DNA from: Pseudomonadota bacterium
Lineage (GTDB): Bacteria > Pseudomonadota > Alphaproteobacteria > Rhizobiales > Hyphomicrobiaceae
DNA: 64,000 nt
Reading direction: 5' to 3'
NCBI GenBank assembly: GCA_023405815.1
Contig: JAEXXM010000026.1
Location: 1-64,000 of the forward strand
The notes beneath the pieces are model-generated. The model was not told the DNA's origin and ran no database searches. It worked only from the letters and a program-made list of their open reading frames with translations. This document shows positions 35,757 to 46,803 of this stretch, piece by piece; positions within the stretch are counted from its first letter, which is position 1, and the number at the start of each line of letters is the position of its first letter. Position numbers and translations under genes: made by a program.

Positions 35757-36512
35757 ATGCTCGAGATCAAAGACCTGCACGTGAAGATCGCCGATGAGGA
35801 TCGCGAGATCCTGAAGGGGCTTTCGCTCACCATCCCCAAGGGCGAGGTGCACGCTATCATGGGCCCGAACGGCTCTGGAAAATCAACGCTCGCCTACGTC
35901 CTCGCCGGTCGCGACGACTACGAGGTGACGAGCGGCGATATCCTTTGGAACGGCGAGAGCATCCTAGCGATGGAGCCGGAGGAGCGCGCCGCGAAGGGCC
36001 TCTTCCTCGCCTTCCAGTACCCGATGGAAATTCCCGGCGTCGCCGGCCTCACCTTCCTGCGCACGGCCACCAACGCGGTGCGCAAGGCGCGCGGCCTCCC
36101 GGAGCTCACGACGCCCGACTTCATGAAGTTCGTCAAGGCCAAGGCCGAGCGTCTCCATATCGACACCGACATGCTGAAGCGCCCCGTCAACGTCGGCTTC
36201 TCCGGCGGCGAGAAGAAGCGCGCCGAGATCCTGCAGATGGAGGTCCTCGAGCCGACGCTGTGCGTGCTCGACGAGACCGACAGTGGCCTCGACATCGACG
36301 CCCTGCGCGTCGTCTCCGACGGCGTCAACTCCATGCGCAACAAGGACCGCGCCATGCTGGTGATCACCCACTACCAGCGGCTCTTGAACCACATCGTGCC
36401 CGACCGCGTGCACGTCATGGTCGACGGCAAGATCCGCAAGTCGGGCGATGCTTCTCTCGCCAAGGAGCTGGAGAAGTCGGGATACGCAGAATATCAGTCG
36501 AAGGCGGCATAA
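35757..36512 (+). CDS. sufC: Fe-S assembly ATPase SufC
   Basis: 251 residues. An ABC-type ATPase with Walker A GPNGSGKS (36-43), the signature FSGGEKKRAEILQM, Walker B LCVLDETDSGLDID and the SufC-typical MVDGKIRKSGD near the end. It energises SufBCD and has no membrane partner. AAAGTAAAG lies before the ATG. The stop is directly followed by the sufD ATG. Confidence 0.98.
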   Translation: MLEIKDLHVKIADEDREILKGLSLTIPKGEVHAIMGPNGSGKSTLAYVLAGRDDYEVTSGDILWNGESILAMEPEERAAKGLFLAFQYPMEIPGVAGLTFLRTATNAVRKARGLPELTTPDFMKFVKAKAERLHIDTDMLKRPVNVGFSGGEKKRAEILQMEVLEPTLCVLDETDSGLDIDALRVVSDGVNSMRNKDRAMLVITHYQRLLNHIVPDRVHVMVDGKIRKSGDASLAKELEKSGYAEYQSKAA

Positions 36513-37856
36513 ATGAACGTAGCCGTACTGAAAACCAAGGCCGAGCAGGTGCTCTCCGAAGCGTTCTCGACCGCGGCGGCCGAGCTTCCCGGAAGCCCCG
36601 AGATCCGCAAGCTGCGGCTCGACGCGATGGGGCGTTTTGGCGCGCTCGGGCTGCCGCATCGGCGCATCGAGGCGTGGAAGTACACCGACCTGCGCAACCT
36701 CGTGAAAGAGGTGCTGCCGGTTGCGGAGAAATCGTCGGCCGTGAAGCCGGCCGAGCTCGACGCCGCACTGGGACCGCTCGCCTCCGTCGACGCGCACCGC
36801 GTCGTCTTCGTCGATGGCCGCTATGCACCGGATCTCTCCGCGCTCGTCGCCGACGGGGCAGTGTCGGTTGCCTCCCTCGCGACGCTGCTCGACAGCGATA
36901 CGAGCGCCGCTGAGCTGCTCGACGTCAGCGGCCGTGATGACGACGCCGTGCTGGCGCTCAACACGGCCTACGCGGCCGATGGCGCCGTCGTGGACATCAC
37001 ACCACTGGCAACGCTCGACAAGCCGGTTCTGCTTATCTTTGTGCGCGCGTCCGAGACGCCCGCGTTCGTTGCCGCCCGCAACGTCGTGCGCGTCGGTGAA
37101 GGCGCCATCGCGACGGTCATCGAGGCACACGTGACGTTGCCGAAGGCCGCGGCGGACTTCCAGCTCAACGCCGCGACCAAGGTCATCGTCGGCAAGGGCG
37201 CCAAGCTCGGCCACGTCAAGGTCACGCTCGAGGCGGGCGCTGGCGCGCACCTTGTCAACTGGCTTACCGAGCTCGGACCCGATGCGGATTACGCTGCCTT
37301 CCAGTTTACGGCTGGGACAGGCATCGCGCGCAATCAGCTCGGCGTGACGTTCGCCGGCGAGGGCGCCAAGATCGATCTATCGGGCGCCTTCCTCGGTCGC
37401 CATGGCGAGCATATCGACACGACCCTCGTCGTCGATCATGCAGTTCCGCAGTGCACCAGCCGCGAGCTGTTCAAGGGCGTTCTGGAGGACCATGCGCGCG
37501 GCATCTTCCAGGGCAAGGTCATCGTCCGCCCCGACGCGCAGAAGACCGACGGCAAGCAGATGGCGCAGGTCTTGATGCTCTCGCCCGACTGCGAGTTCGA
37601 CTCAAAGCCCGAGCTCGAGATCTACGCCGACGACGTCGTCTGCGGTCACGGCTCGACCAGCGCCGACCTCGATGAGGACCTCGTCTTCTATTGCCGCTCC
37701 CGCGGCATCCCGGAGGTGGAGGCGAGGGCCCTGCTGATCGAATCGTTTATTGGAGAGGCGCTCGAGAAGGTCGAGCATGAAGGACTACGCGAGGCGCTCG
37801 CCGCGCTCGCGCATGACTGGCTGCGGAAGGCGGAGCCTGCGAGGAGCGTCGCATGA
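36513..37856 (+). CDS. sufD: Fe-S assembly scaffold subunit SufD
   Basis: 447 residues. GLPHRRIEAWKYTDLRNLV near the N-terminus and the beta-helix core end in VVCGHGSTSADLDEDLVFYCRSRGIPEVEARALLIESFIGEAL, as in SufD. It pairs with SufB in the scaffold and aids iron entry. The start abuts the sufC stop and the stop overlaps the sufS ATG, so the three are tightly coupled. Confidence 0.97.
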   Translation: MNVAVLKTKAEQVLSEAFSTAAAELPGSPEIRKLRLDAMGRFGALGLPHRRIEAWKYTDLRNLVKEVLPVAEKSSAVKPAELDAALGPLASVDAHRVVFVDGRYAPDLSALVADGAVSVASLATLLDSDTSAAELLDVSGRDDDAVLALNTAYAADGAVVDITPLATLDKPVLLIFVRASETPAFVAARNVVRVGEGAIATVIEAHVTLPKAAADFQLNAATKVIVGKGAKLGHVKVTLEAGAGAHLVNWLTELGPDADYAAFQFTAGTGIARNQLGVTFAGEGAKIDLSGAFLGRHGEHIDTTLVVDHAVPQCTSRELFKGVLEDHARGIFQGKVIVRPDAQKTDGKQMAQVLMLSPDCEFDSKPELEIYADDVVCGHGSTSADLDEDLVFYCRSRGIPEVEARALLIESFIGEALEKVEHEGLREALAALAHDWLRKAEPARSVA

Positions 37857-39139
37857 CGACGGAAACGCGCGAGAAGGACAAGCAGCGGGACGTTGTGCGG
37901 GTACCCGGCGGTGTCGCCGGCGCCCCGTACGACGTTGCGCGCATTCGCGCCGACTTCCCTATCCTCTTCCGCGAGATTCACGGCAAGCCGCTCGTCTACC
38001 TCGACAATGCCGCCTCCGCGCAGAAGCCGCGTTCGGTGATCGATGCGGTCGAGCATGCCATGGGTTTCGAGTACGCCAACGTACACCGCGGCCTGCACTA
38101 CCTCTCGAACATCGCGACCCAGCATTTCGAGGATGCGCGCGAGACGGTCCGCCGCTTTCTCAATGCCGAGAGCGCCGACGAGATCATCTACACCAAGAAC
38201 GCCACCGAGGCGATCAACCTCGTCGCTTCCTCGTTTGGGGCCAATATCGGCGAGGGCGACGAGATCGTCCTGTCGATCATGGAGCATCACTCCAACATCG
38301 TGCCCTGGCACTTCCTGCGCGAGCGCCAAGGTGCCGTGCTGAAGTGGGCCCCGATCGCCGACAACGGCGAGCTGATCCTCGATGAGTTCGAGCGCCTGCT
38401 CACGCCGCGCACCAAGCTCGTCGCCATCACCCACATGTCGAACGTCACCGGCACCTTGGTGCCGGTGCGTGAGGTCATCCGTCTTGCCCACGCGCGCGGC
38501 ATCCCCGTGCTCGTCGACGGCAGCCAGGCGGCCGTCCACCTGCCCGTCGATGTGCGCGAGCTCGACGCCGACTTCTACGTCTTCACCGGCCACAAGACCT
38601 ACGGCCCGAGCGGCATCGGCGTGCTCTATGCCAAGAGCGCCCTTCTCGACGCCATGCGCCCCTATCAGGGCGGCGGCGGCATGATCGAGCACGTCGCCGT
38701 CGATCGCATCACCTACGGCAAGGCCCCGCACAAGTTCGAGGCCGGCACGCCGCCCATCGTCGAGGCCATCGGGCTCGGTGCGGCGCTCAACTACATGATG
38801 CAGGTCGGCCGCGAGAACATCGCCCGCCACGAGGCCGAGCTGCGCACCTACGCGCATGCGCAATTGGCAGACCTGCCATGGCTCAAGATCTATGGCCACG
38901 CGCCCGGCAAGGGCGGCATCGTCTCGTTCACCATGGACGGCCTGCACGCCCACGATATCGCCACTATCATCGATCGCTCCGGCGTCGCCGTGCGGGCCGG
39001 GCATCACTGCGCGCAGCCGCTAATGGAGCGGCTGGGGGTGACGGCGGTCTGCCGCGCCTCCTTCGCCATGTACAACACCAGGGAAGAAGTCGACGTGCTC
39101 GTCGAAGCGCTGAAGCGCACGCACGAGCTGTTTGCGTAA
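37853..39139 (+). CDS. sufS: Cysteine desulfurase SufS
   Basis: 428 residues, group II. Key features are YLDNAASAQKP (50-59), H145 in MEHHSN, D222 in VDGSQA, PLP lysine K248 in FTGHKTYGP, and catalytic C386 in VRAGHHCAQP. SufS passes sulfur to SufBCD, normally via SufE or SufU. Neither is encoded in this cluster, though sufE could lie elsewhere. Confidence 0.97.
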   Translation: MTTETREKDKQRDVVRVPGGVAGAPYDVARIRADFPILFREIHGKPLVYLDNAASAQKPRSVIDAVEHAMGFEYANVHRGLHYLSNIATQHFEDARETVRRFLNAESADEIIYTKNATEAINLVASSFGANIGEGDEIVLSIMEHHSNIVPWHFLRERQGAVLKWAPIADNGELILDEFERLLTPRTKLVAITHMSNVTGTLVPVREVIRLAHARGIPVLVDGSQAAVHLPVDVRELDADFYVFTGHKTYGPSGIGVLYAKSALLDAMRPYQGGGGMIEHVAVDRITYGKAPHKFEAGTPPIVEAIGLGAALNYMMQVGRENIARHEAELRTYAHAQLADLPWLKIYGHAPGKGGIVSFTMDGLHAHDIATIIDRSGVAVRAGHHCAQPLMERLGVTAVCRASFAMYNTREEVDVLVEALKRTHELFA

Positions 39140-39149
39140 GGGTACCGTC

Positions 39150-39575
39150 ATGGATGGCAAGCCGACCGATACCGAAGCCGCTTCCCTCTCCACGATGGAG
39201 AAGCCGGAGACGGCCGAGCCTGCAGCGACGCTTGAGGCAGCATCGACAGCTGCTCCCGGCGCCGATGCCGACGATCCGCTGCTGCGCGACATCGTCGCCG
39301 CGTTGAAGACCGTCTACGACCCGGAGATTCCAGCCGACATCTACGAGCTGGGGCTGATCTACGCGGTCGACGTCGACGACGACCGCAACGTGGCCATTTC
39401 AATGACCCTGACGGCGCCCGGCTGTCCGGTGGCCGGCGAGATGCCGCAATGGGTCGAGAACGCCGTCAACGCCGTCCCGGGCGTCAAGAGCACCACGGTG
39501 ACCATGACCTTCAGTCCGCCCTGGGACATGAGCCGCATGTCGGACGAGGCTCGGCTCGCCCTCAACATGTTCTAA
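39150..39575 (+). CDS. SufT-like DUF59 Fe-S assembly protein
   Basis: 141 residues from the ATG at 39150 (TAAGGG upstream); a TTG at 39132 is in frame but overlaps sufS. An Ala/Glu/Pro-rich disordered leader of about 45 residues precedes the DUF59 (MIP18) domain: VYDPEIPADIYELGLIYAVDV and MTLTAPGCPVAGEM with its conserved Cys. Relatives assist Fe-S cluster maturation or transfer. The position right after sufS is the usual one. Confidence 0.93.
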   Translation: MDGKPTDTEAASLSTMEKPETAEPAATLEAASTAAPGADADDPLLRDIVAALKTVYDPEIPADIYELGLIYAVDVDDDRNVAISMTLTAPGCPVAGEMPQWVENAVNAVPGVKSTTVTMTFSPPWDMSRMSDEARLALNMF

Positions 39576-39649
39576 TTCAAAAACACCGAGGTTTCGCAAA
39601 CGCCCGACGCTGACTATATGTTTGACTGACGCAAATCAGGACGACCCAG

Positions 39650-40027
39650 ATGCCCACGCTGCGGATGATGCCCAAGGTAGTGACGATGACGGACGCCGCC
39701 GTCCGCCGCGTGAACGCGCTCATGGCCGCCAATCCCGACGCGCTCGGCCTGCGCATCGGCGTCAAGAAGGGTGGCTGCGCCGGCATGGAGTACACCATGA
39801 CCGTCGCGGAGCAGAAGGGCCCGCACGACGAGGTCATCGAGCAAGACGGCGCGGTGCTTCTTATCGAGCCGGCGGCCATCATGTACCTGCTCGGGACCGA
39901 GATGGACTACAAGACCGACAAGATCTCCAGCCAGTTCGTATTCAACAACCCCAACCAGCGCGGCGCCTGCGGCTGCGGCGAGAGCGTCAACCTCGTGCCG
40001 GCTGAGGATGCCTCGCAGGCGGACTGA
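39650..40027 (+). CDS. sufA: A-type Fe-S carrier protein (SufA/IscA family)
   Basis: 125 residues. The cluster-binding cysteines are C43 (KKGGCAGMEY), C107 and C109 (RGACGCGES), with the core LRIGVKKGG and INPxAxMYLLG-like IEPAAIMYLLGTEMDY. It accepts clusters from the Suf scaffold and passes them to targets. It ends the core suf block; the TfoX-like gene begins 19 bases after its stop. Confidence 0.95.
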   Translation: MPTLRMMPKVVTMTDAAVRRVNALMAANPDALGLRIGVKKGGCAGMEYTMTVAEQKGPHDEVIEQDGAVLLIEPAAIMYLLGTEMDYKTDKISSQFVFNNPNQRGACGCGESVNLVPAEDASQAD

Positions 40028-40046
40028 GCCCGGGGGCTGCGCGCGC

Positions 40047-40421
40047 ATGCCTGTGAGCGACGGCTACGTCGAGCTTCTGAAGGATCTCCTCGCCGACCTT
40101 GCACCCATCACAGCACGCCGCATGTTCAGCGGCGTGGGCCTGTTTGCCGATGGCGTGATGTTCGCGCTTCTCATCGACGACGCTCTCTACCTCAAGGCCG
40201 ACGATGAGACGCGTGGCACCTTCGAGGCGGAAGGGCTCGCGCCATTCACCTATGTCCGCAGCGGCCGCAAGGTGGCGCTCTCCTATTGGCGCGCGCCGGA
40301 GCGGCTGCTCGATGACCGTGAGGAGATGCACGGCTGGGCGTCCCGCGCGCTGGCAGCGGCCAGGCAGGCATCGGCCGACGCGTCGCGCAGGCGGAACCCC
40401 AGACGGAGGAAAGCACCGTGA
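40047..40421 (+). CDS. TfoX N-terminal domain protein
   Basis: 124 residues from the ATG at 40047; an ATG at 40008 in the same frame would overlap the preceding gene. The TfoX-N pattern is clear: VELLKDLLADLAPITARRMFSGVGLFADGVMFALLIDDALYLKAD and FTYVRSGRKVALSYWRAPERLLD. The C-terminal domain of full TfoX/Sxy is absent, and the protein ends in a basic tail. Competence function is not implied. The stop overlaps the next start. Confidence 0.88.
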   Translation: MPVSDGYVELLKDLLADLAPITARRMFSGVGLFADGVMFALLIDDALYLKADDETRGTFEAEGLAPFTYVRSGRKVALSYWRAPERLLDDREEMHGWASRALAAARQASADASRRRNPRRRKAP

Positions 40422-40981
40422 CGACATCGGTGGACGACCCGGCCTGGGTCGCAGACGTTCTGCAGTTCTGGTTCGACGAGCTTGGACGCAAATCCTGGTT
40501 CGCGAAGGACGATGCGATCGACGCCGCCTGCCGCGACCGCTTCGCGCATCTGATCGACGAGATCAACGCCCGCCCGATCGGCGATGCGATCTCCTCTCCC
40601 GATCACGCGCTCGCCAGCGTCATCGTCCTCGACCAGTTCACGCGAAACGTCTATCGCGGCACGCCCCGCGCGTTCGCCTACGACGAGCTGGCCCGCGCCA
40701 TCGCCAAGCTGTCGATCGCCGTCGGCCTTGACGTGCGCATCCCTGCCGAACGGCGCATCTTCCTCTACATGCCGTTCGAGCACAGCGAGGCATTCCCGGA
40801 TCAGCTCCGTTCGGTTGAGCTCATTGCCGCGCTTGGTGATGAGGAGTTCACGCGGTATGCGCAGGCGCACCGCGACGTGATCGAGCGCTTCGGCCGCTTT
40901 CCCCATCGCAACGCCATCCTCGGGCGCCCGTCTACGGACCACGAAATCGCGTTCCTGCAGCAGCCCGGCAGCGCCTTCTGA
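40418..40981 (+). CDS. DUF924 family protein
   Basis: 187 residues from a GTG at 40418. An all-helical TPR-like fold of unknown function with the family blocks VLQFWFDELGRKSWFAKDDAIDAACRDRF, SVIVLDQFTRNVYRGTPRAFAYD, FLYMPFEHSE and FGRFPHRNAILGR. It overlaps the TfoX-like gene by 4 bases. It may be a distal member of the suf transcript or simply coupled to TfoX. Confidence 0.93.
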   Translation: MTTSVDDPAWVADVLQFWFDELGRKSWFAKDDAIDAACRDRFAHLIDEINARPIGDAISSPDHALASVIVLDQFTRNVYRGTPRAFAYDELARAIAKLSIAVGLDVRIPAERRIFLYMPFEHSEAFPDQLRSVELIAALGDEEFTRYAQAHRDVIERFGRFPHRNAILGRPSTDHEIAFLQQPGSAF

Positions 40982-41170
40982 CATCAGTCAGCGTCCGATG
41001 ACCCTCGTCATGCAGCTGTCAGCCGCCGCGTGCGAGAAGCGCGGAGAAGGGGTGGCGCGCACTGCTGATCGCAATCAGCTTTCCTCGACGCTTTTGCCGC
41101 TGCCATCTTTCAGGTTGCTTTCAGCCGCCGCGCGCAAAGACGGTGGGAAAGCTGAATGCTGGAGGACGAA

Positions 41171-41728
41171 ATGATCGCAAACTCGCGCGATGCCTACGGC
41201 TGGCCCGCCATCGCGTTGCACTGGATCGTCGCGGCGCTCATCGTCGCGACCTTCGGGCTCGGACTGTGGATGGGCGAGGTGCCCGTCCGCGCCGACCGGC
41301 CCTACTACTTCATGATCCACGGCTCACTCGGGATCACGCTTCTTGCCATCCTCGTTCTGCGCATCGCCTGGGCGCTGCTCAACCCGGCACCGGCCGCAGT
41401 CGCGGGCACGTCGCCTCTGCAGCACGCGGCGGCGCGCTTCACCCACCTTGCGCTGTACGCGCTGACACTCGCCACGGTGGTCTTCGGCTGGCTCATCGCC
41501 GGCGTGCAGGACACGCCGGTCGTGCCGCTCGCATTCGGCTTGGTGCCCGTGCCGTCGCCATTGCCGCTGTCGCACGCGGCCGAGGACTTCCTCGAGGAGG
41601 CGCACGAGATTACCGCCTACCTGCTGATGCTGGCGGCGGGCGTGCACGTCCTCGCGGCGCTCTGGCACCACTACGTGCTGCGCGACGAGACCCTGCGGCG
41701 CATGCTGGGGCGCCACTCGGCGGCATAG
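41171..41728 (+). CDS. Cytochrome b561
   Basis: 185 residues from the ATG at 41171, selected because GGAGG sits just before it (an ATG at 41156 is also in frame). Four membrane helices carry paired histidines: ALHWIVAALI, MIHGSLGI, LYALTLATVVFG and AHEITAYLLMLAAGVHVLAALWHHY. This is the bacterial YodB-like b561 type that binds two b hemes and shuttles electrons from quinol. Redox partner unknown. Confidence 0.92.
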   Translation: MIANSRDAYGWPAIALHWIVAALIVATFGLGLWMGEVPVRADRPYYFMIHGSLGITLLAILVLRIAWALLNPAPAAVAGTSPLQHAAARFTHLALYALTLATVVFGWLIAGVQDTPVVPLAFGLVPVPSPLPLSHAAEDFLEEAHEITAYLLMLAAGVHVLAALWHHYVLRDETLRRMLGRHSAA

Positions 41729-41773
41729 ACCGCCAATCCACTGGCTTGCGGGAGCAGATAGAGTCGCGAGCGA

Positions 41774-43396
<1,623 letters not shown>

Positions 43397-43596
43397 AAGT
43401 GAACTTCTCCGTCTGCGTTCATGCGATGCCCGCGCCAACGCCTTTCCGAGGCGGCAGCGGGTGACGGAGCGCAGGGGTGATTGGAGTGCCTAAAGGGGCT
43501 AAGCGAATATCGTAGGGCTCGGAAAGGATCTAAATAAATAGCGTCCCCTGCGCTCGAGCCGTTCGTGTGCTGACACATGTTCGGCAAAAACGCAAG

Positions 43597-43632
43597 AAAA
43601 ACCGCGGGATGTGGCGTCGAGCCGCGGTTTTT
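43597..43632 (-). terminator. Strong bidirectional terminator after aquaporin gene
   Basis: AAAAACCGCGG / CCGCGGTTTTT, arms of 11 bases at 43597-43607 and 43622-43632, with T-runs on both strands. It lies 23 bases after the aquaporin stop on the minus strand. Confidence 0.88.
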
Positions 43633-43655
43633 CCTCAGGTGTTTTGCGTCACAAA

Positions 43656-44330
43656 TCAGTCGTGATCGTCAATCAGCCAGCGGCCGAGCAACCCGCCGGC
43701 GACGCCGCCCAGGATGGGTGCCACCCAGAACAGCCAGAGCTGGCCGAGGGGCTCTCCCAATGCGATGACCGCCGTTGCCAGGCTGCGAGCCGGGTTGATC
43801 GAGGCGTTGTCGACGGGAATAGCCATGAGCTGCGTCGCCGCCAGGGCAAGACCGATCGCAATCGCTGCAAACCCGGCCGGCGCCTTCTCCGACGTGACGC
43901 CCATGATGATGAAGATGAAAAGGCCCGTGAGCACTACCTCGATGAGGAAGGCGGAAAGCATCGAATAGCCATCGCCGCCATACATGTTGGACGCGAAATT
44001 GCCGACCTCGAAACCGCCGCTCTTTCCTGTCGCGATGAGATAGAAGACGACCGCCGCGGCGATGCCGCCGAGACATTGGGCGACGATGTAGGCGGGAGCT
44101 TCGCCCGCTTCGAAGCGCCGCCCAGCAACGAGGCCCAGTGTGACGGCGGGGTTGAAATGCCCGCCCGAAATGTGGCCGACGGCAAAGATCATCGCCATCA
44201 CGGTGAAGCCTAGCGACAGTGCCACTCCGGTGATGCCCGAGACCGGGAACGAGAAGAGAGCTGCACCAAGGATTGATGCAACCAGTGCAAATGTTCCGAT
44301 GAATTCTGCGGCAAGCGCCTTTGTCCGCAT
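43656..44330 (-). CDS. aqpZ: Aquaporin Z-type water channel
   Basis: 224 residues from the ATG at 44330 (GGGGGAA upstream); the frame is open further but homology starts MRTKALAAEFIGTFAL. Six membrane helices and both NPA loops are present: GGHFNPAVTLG and ASINPARSL. Asn/Pro/Ala boxes, a His in helix 5-like LFWVAPILGG and small residues fit a water-selective channel rather than a glycerol facilitator, though selectivity is inference. Ends at a strong terminator. Confidence 0.94.
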   Translation of the reverse strand: MRTKALAAEFIGTFALVASILGAALFSFPVSGITGVALSLGFTVMAMIFAVGHISGGHFNPAVTLGLVAGRRFEAGEAPAYIVAQCLGGIAAAVVFYLIATGKSGGFEVGNFASNMYGGDGYSMLSAFLIEVVLTGLFIFIIMGVTSEKAPAGFAAIAIGLALAATQLMAIPVDNASINPARSLATAVIALGEPLGQLWLFWVAPILGGVAGGLLGRWLIDDHD

Positions 44331-44599
44331 AGGTTTCCCCCATTGTTGCTCTGTGGTTTGCCTGCGAACGCAAACTGCAGCCGGCGCTTGCCGAGGCGGG
44401 ACAAGGCCCCTCAACTTTGGATTTACTAATCCTTCCGAGGCGGATTGGCCAACGCAAAGCCCCGTATTGCACCTGCTGCCGTAACCTCGGTGCAACGTCG
44501 CCGCAGCAATTCGATTGCATCGGGTGGGCGATTCACTGTTTGGCAGAATAGGTTGATCGGATTCGGCGAAGCGCAGAACTGCAATTGGGAACCGTGCAC

Positions 44600-45991
44600 A
44601 TGACAGCTCAAGGAGCAGCGTCGAGTATCGGAGCGCAGCGGCTGGGCGCCGAATCGGAGCGCGGAAGGCCGAATCGCCATGCGAGCGAGGAAGTGAAGTC
44701 GCTCAAGGCGCGCGACAACGTCACCAACTGGTGGCCCCTGGCGCGGATCTATCTCGTTATCGCAGCGTCGGTGGCGGGAGCGGTGTGGGTGATCGAGGCC
44801 GCGCGAGCCGGCGAGATTTCGTGGTGGTGGACGCTTCCTTCGACGATTGCAGCCATCTTCGCGATCGGTGCCTCCCAGCATCAGTTCGGCGGCGTCATCC
44901 ACGAGGGCACGCACTACATCCTCTTCGCCAACCGCAAGCTGAATGAGCTCGTGTCCGATTGGCTCGGCGCGTTCCCCATCTTCACCACGACGTATCACTA
45001 TCGCCTGCATCATCTCGCGCACCACCAGTTCGTCAACGACCCCGTGCGCGATCCCGACATCAGCCAGCTTCACGACAGCGATCATTGGCTCGACTTCCCC
45101 ATCACCCATGTCGAGATACTGTGGTCGCTATTGAAGCAGCTCTGGCTGCCGAACCTCTTCCGCTACACCATCGTGCGCGCGAAGTACTCCTCGCTCGGCG
45201 GCGGCCAGCACAACCCCTATGCCGATCCCGACCGCCCGGGCTCCGTGCGCCCGCTGCGCGCCGGCATCCTGTTCGCCGTCGGCGCACCCTTGATTGTCAT
45301 CCCGCTTTCCGTGATGGGCTACGCTACGGCCGTCGCCATCATCCTGCCGCTGATGTGGGCGCTCGTCGTCGGCATCCTCTGGATGCTCCCCGAGAATGCC
45401 TACCCGCGCACGCGCCTCGCCCCCGTCATTCCCCTGCGCATGATCGGCATCTTTCGCGTCACCTTCCTTGCGCTGCTCTATGGCGCGCTCTCGGCGGTGC
45501 AGCTCGCCGGCTGGGGCGACGCGTGGATGTACTTCGGCCTTCTGTGGGTGCTGCCGCTGTTCACGACGTTCCCCCTGTTCATGATCCTGCGCCAGTGGGT
45601 GCAGCACGGCAACGCCGACCGTGGCCGCTACACCAACACGCGCGTCTTCCTTGTCGGGCCCATCATGCGGTACGCCGTGTTCCCCTTCGGGATGGACTAT
45701 CACCTGCCGCACCATCTCATGGCCTCGGTGCCGCACTACAACTTGAAGCGCCTGCACGAGCTCATGCTCGAGGATCCCGAGTATCGCCGGAAGGGCGTCG
45801 TCGTCGAAGGCTACTTCGGCGACGAGGAGAACGAGCATGGCCATCCGACGGCGATGGGCGTTCTCGGCGAGAAATATGCTCCCAAGACGCCGGAGGCCAT
45901 CTACGTCGACAATGCTGCCATCGAGTATGCCGACATTGCCGATGCTGCCGGCATCGCCCGCGAGGTCGAGGCCTCGCTGCGCAAGAGCTGA
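44600..45991 (+). CDS. Fatty acid desaturase family membrane enzyme
   Basis: 463 residues from the ATG at 44600; a TTG at 44585 is in frame. The di-iron histidine boxes are HEGTH, HHLAHH and DYHLPHHLMASVPH. Membrane helices lie near 50-100 and in the 235-340 region. A basic N-terminal leader of about 45 residues precedes the fold. Relatives desaturate or hydroxylate acyl lipids, carotenoids or sphingoid-like lipids; I cannot fix the substrate. The C-terminal GVLGEKYAPKTPEAIY tail is unusual to me. Divergent from aqpZ. Confidence 0.9.
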   Translation: MTAQGAASSIGAQRLGAESERGRPNRHASEEVKSLKARDNVTNWWPLARIYLVIAASVAGAVWVIEAARAGEISWWWTLPSTIAAIFAIGASQHQFGGVIHEGTHYILFANRKLNELVSDWLGAFPIFTTTYHYRLHHLAHHQFVNDPVRDPDISQLHDSDHWLDFPITHVEILWSLLKQLWLPNLFRYTIVRAKYSSLGGGQHNPYADPDRPGSVRPLRAGILFAVGAPLIVIPLSVMGYATAVAIILPLMWALVVGILWMLPENAYPRTRLAPVIPLRMIGIFRVTFLALLYGALSAVQLAGWGDAWMYFGLLWVLPLFTTFPLFMILRQWVQHGNADRGRYTNTRVFLVGPIMRYAVFPFGMDYHLPHHLMASVPHYNLKRLHELMLEDPEYRRKGVVVEGYFGDEENEHGHPTAMGVLGEKYAPKTPEAIYVDNAAIEYADIADAAGIAREVEASLRKS

Positions 45992-46147
45992 CGCAGATAA
46001 GGGAAGAGGGCCGCCGCGATTTTCATCTGTGGCCGAGATCTACGTCGACCGCGCGTGCGGCCAGATGATTTGCTGCAGGTAGCCTAGCATCACTCGCTTG
46101 CGGGCGGTTCATCCGATTGCCGCATCGGTATTGGTCCGCGGACCTGC

Positions 46148-46318
46148 TCAGTCTTCGCCGCGCTCGGCCTTGCGGTACGCCTCGCGCGTCGCTGCATCGC
46201 GCCGCAGAGTTGCGTCCAGCGGCTGCCGCTCCTCGCTCTTCTCCTGTCCGTAGAGGATGAATGCGCCGAGCGCAGCCGCGCCCACCACCACCACCAAGAG
46301 CCACAACCAAGCCGTCAT
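46148..46318 (-). CDS. Small single-pass membrane protein
   Basis: 56 residues from the ATG at 46318, inside a longer open frame whose upstream part looks non-coding. MTAWLWLLVVVVGAAALGAF is a membrane helix, then a charged cytoplasmic segment with LRRDAATREAYRKAERGED. It resembles small membrane-anchored proteins of unknown role that are frequent in this order. A GAGG lies upstream of the ATG. It is divergent from arsR with a 116-base spacer. Confidence 0.62.
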   Translation of the reverse strand: MTAWLWLLVVVVGAAALGAFILYGQEKSEERQPLDATLRRDAATREAYRKAERGED

Positions 46319-46381
46319 GTCGAACCTCGCTATTTCACCCCCTTCAAAGCACAACGGCTGAAACCGTGCCGGTGTTCCCGC

Positions 46382-46423
46382 TTGACAGTCCGCGCTTAAC
46401 ATAGCTATATGGCTATATAGCCA
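46382..46423 (+). promoter_or_regulatory. Promoter and palindromic operator of the arsR/SRPBCC pair
   Basis: TTGACA (46382-46387) and TATATG (46406-46411), 18 bases apart, form a strong sigma-70 promoter. The perfect 14-base palindrome TGGCTATATAGCCA (46410-46423) overlaps the end of the -10 element, 11 bases before the arsR ATG. Bound repressor would block RNA polymerase; self-regulation by the ArsR protein is inferred. Confidence 0.68.
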
Positions 46424-46434
46424 AAGAGGAATAT

Positions 46435-46803
46435 ATGAGCCAGGCAACGACCGAGAGTCTCGACCGCGTGTTCGCCGCCTTGGCTGATCCGACGCGTCGC
46501 GCCATCCTCGCGCGCCTCGCCAAGGGTGAGGCGACGGTCAACGAGCTCGTCGAGCCGTTCGGCTTCAGCCAGCCGACGATTTCCAAGCACCTGAAGGTTC
46601 TTGAGAGCGCCGGCCTCGTCGCCCGCGGGCGAGCCGCGCAATTCCGTCCCGTGCGCCTCAACGCTGACCCGCTCGCTGAGGCCGCGGAATGGCTCGGCAA
46701 CTACGAGAGGTTCTGGGCCGAGAGCCTCGATCGCCTTGAGGAGTATGTGAAAACGATGCAGCGAAAGGAGAAGCGTCATGAAGGCAAGCGCCGTCGCAAA
46801 TGA
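46435..46803 (+). CDS. ArsR-family transcriptional regulator
   Basis: 122 residues. The winged helix includes VFAALADPTRRAILARLAKGEATVNELVEPFGFSQPTISKHLKVLESAGLVARGR. No metal-binding cysteine motif is present, which fits the group of ArsR proteins encoded with SRPBCC (AHSA1) partners rather than metal sensors. GAGGAA precedes the ATG. Its 3' end overlaps the SRPBCC gene by 26 bases. A palindromic operator lies directly upstream. Confidence 0.93.
   Translation: MSQATTESLDRVFAALADPTRRAILARLAKGEATVNELVEPFGFSQPTISKHLKVLESAGLVARGRAAQFRPVRLNADPLAEAAEWLGNYERFWAESLDRLEEYVKTMQRKEKRHEGKRRRK

Noticed and set aside
41020..41135. Direct repeat TCAGCCGCCGCG near 41020 and 41124 before the cytochrome gene.
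   Set aside because: Only 12 bases in GC-rich DNA, with no associated element; likely chance.
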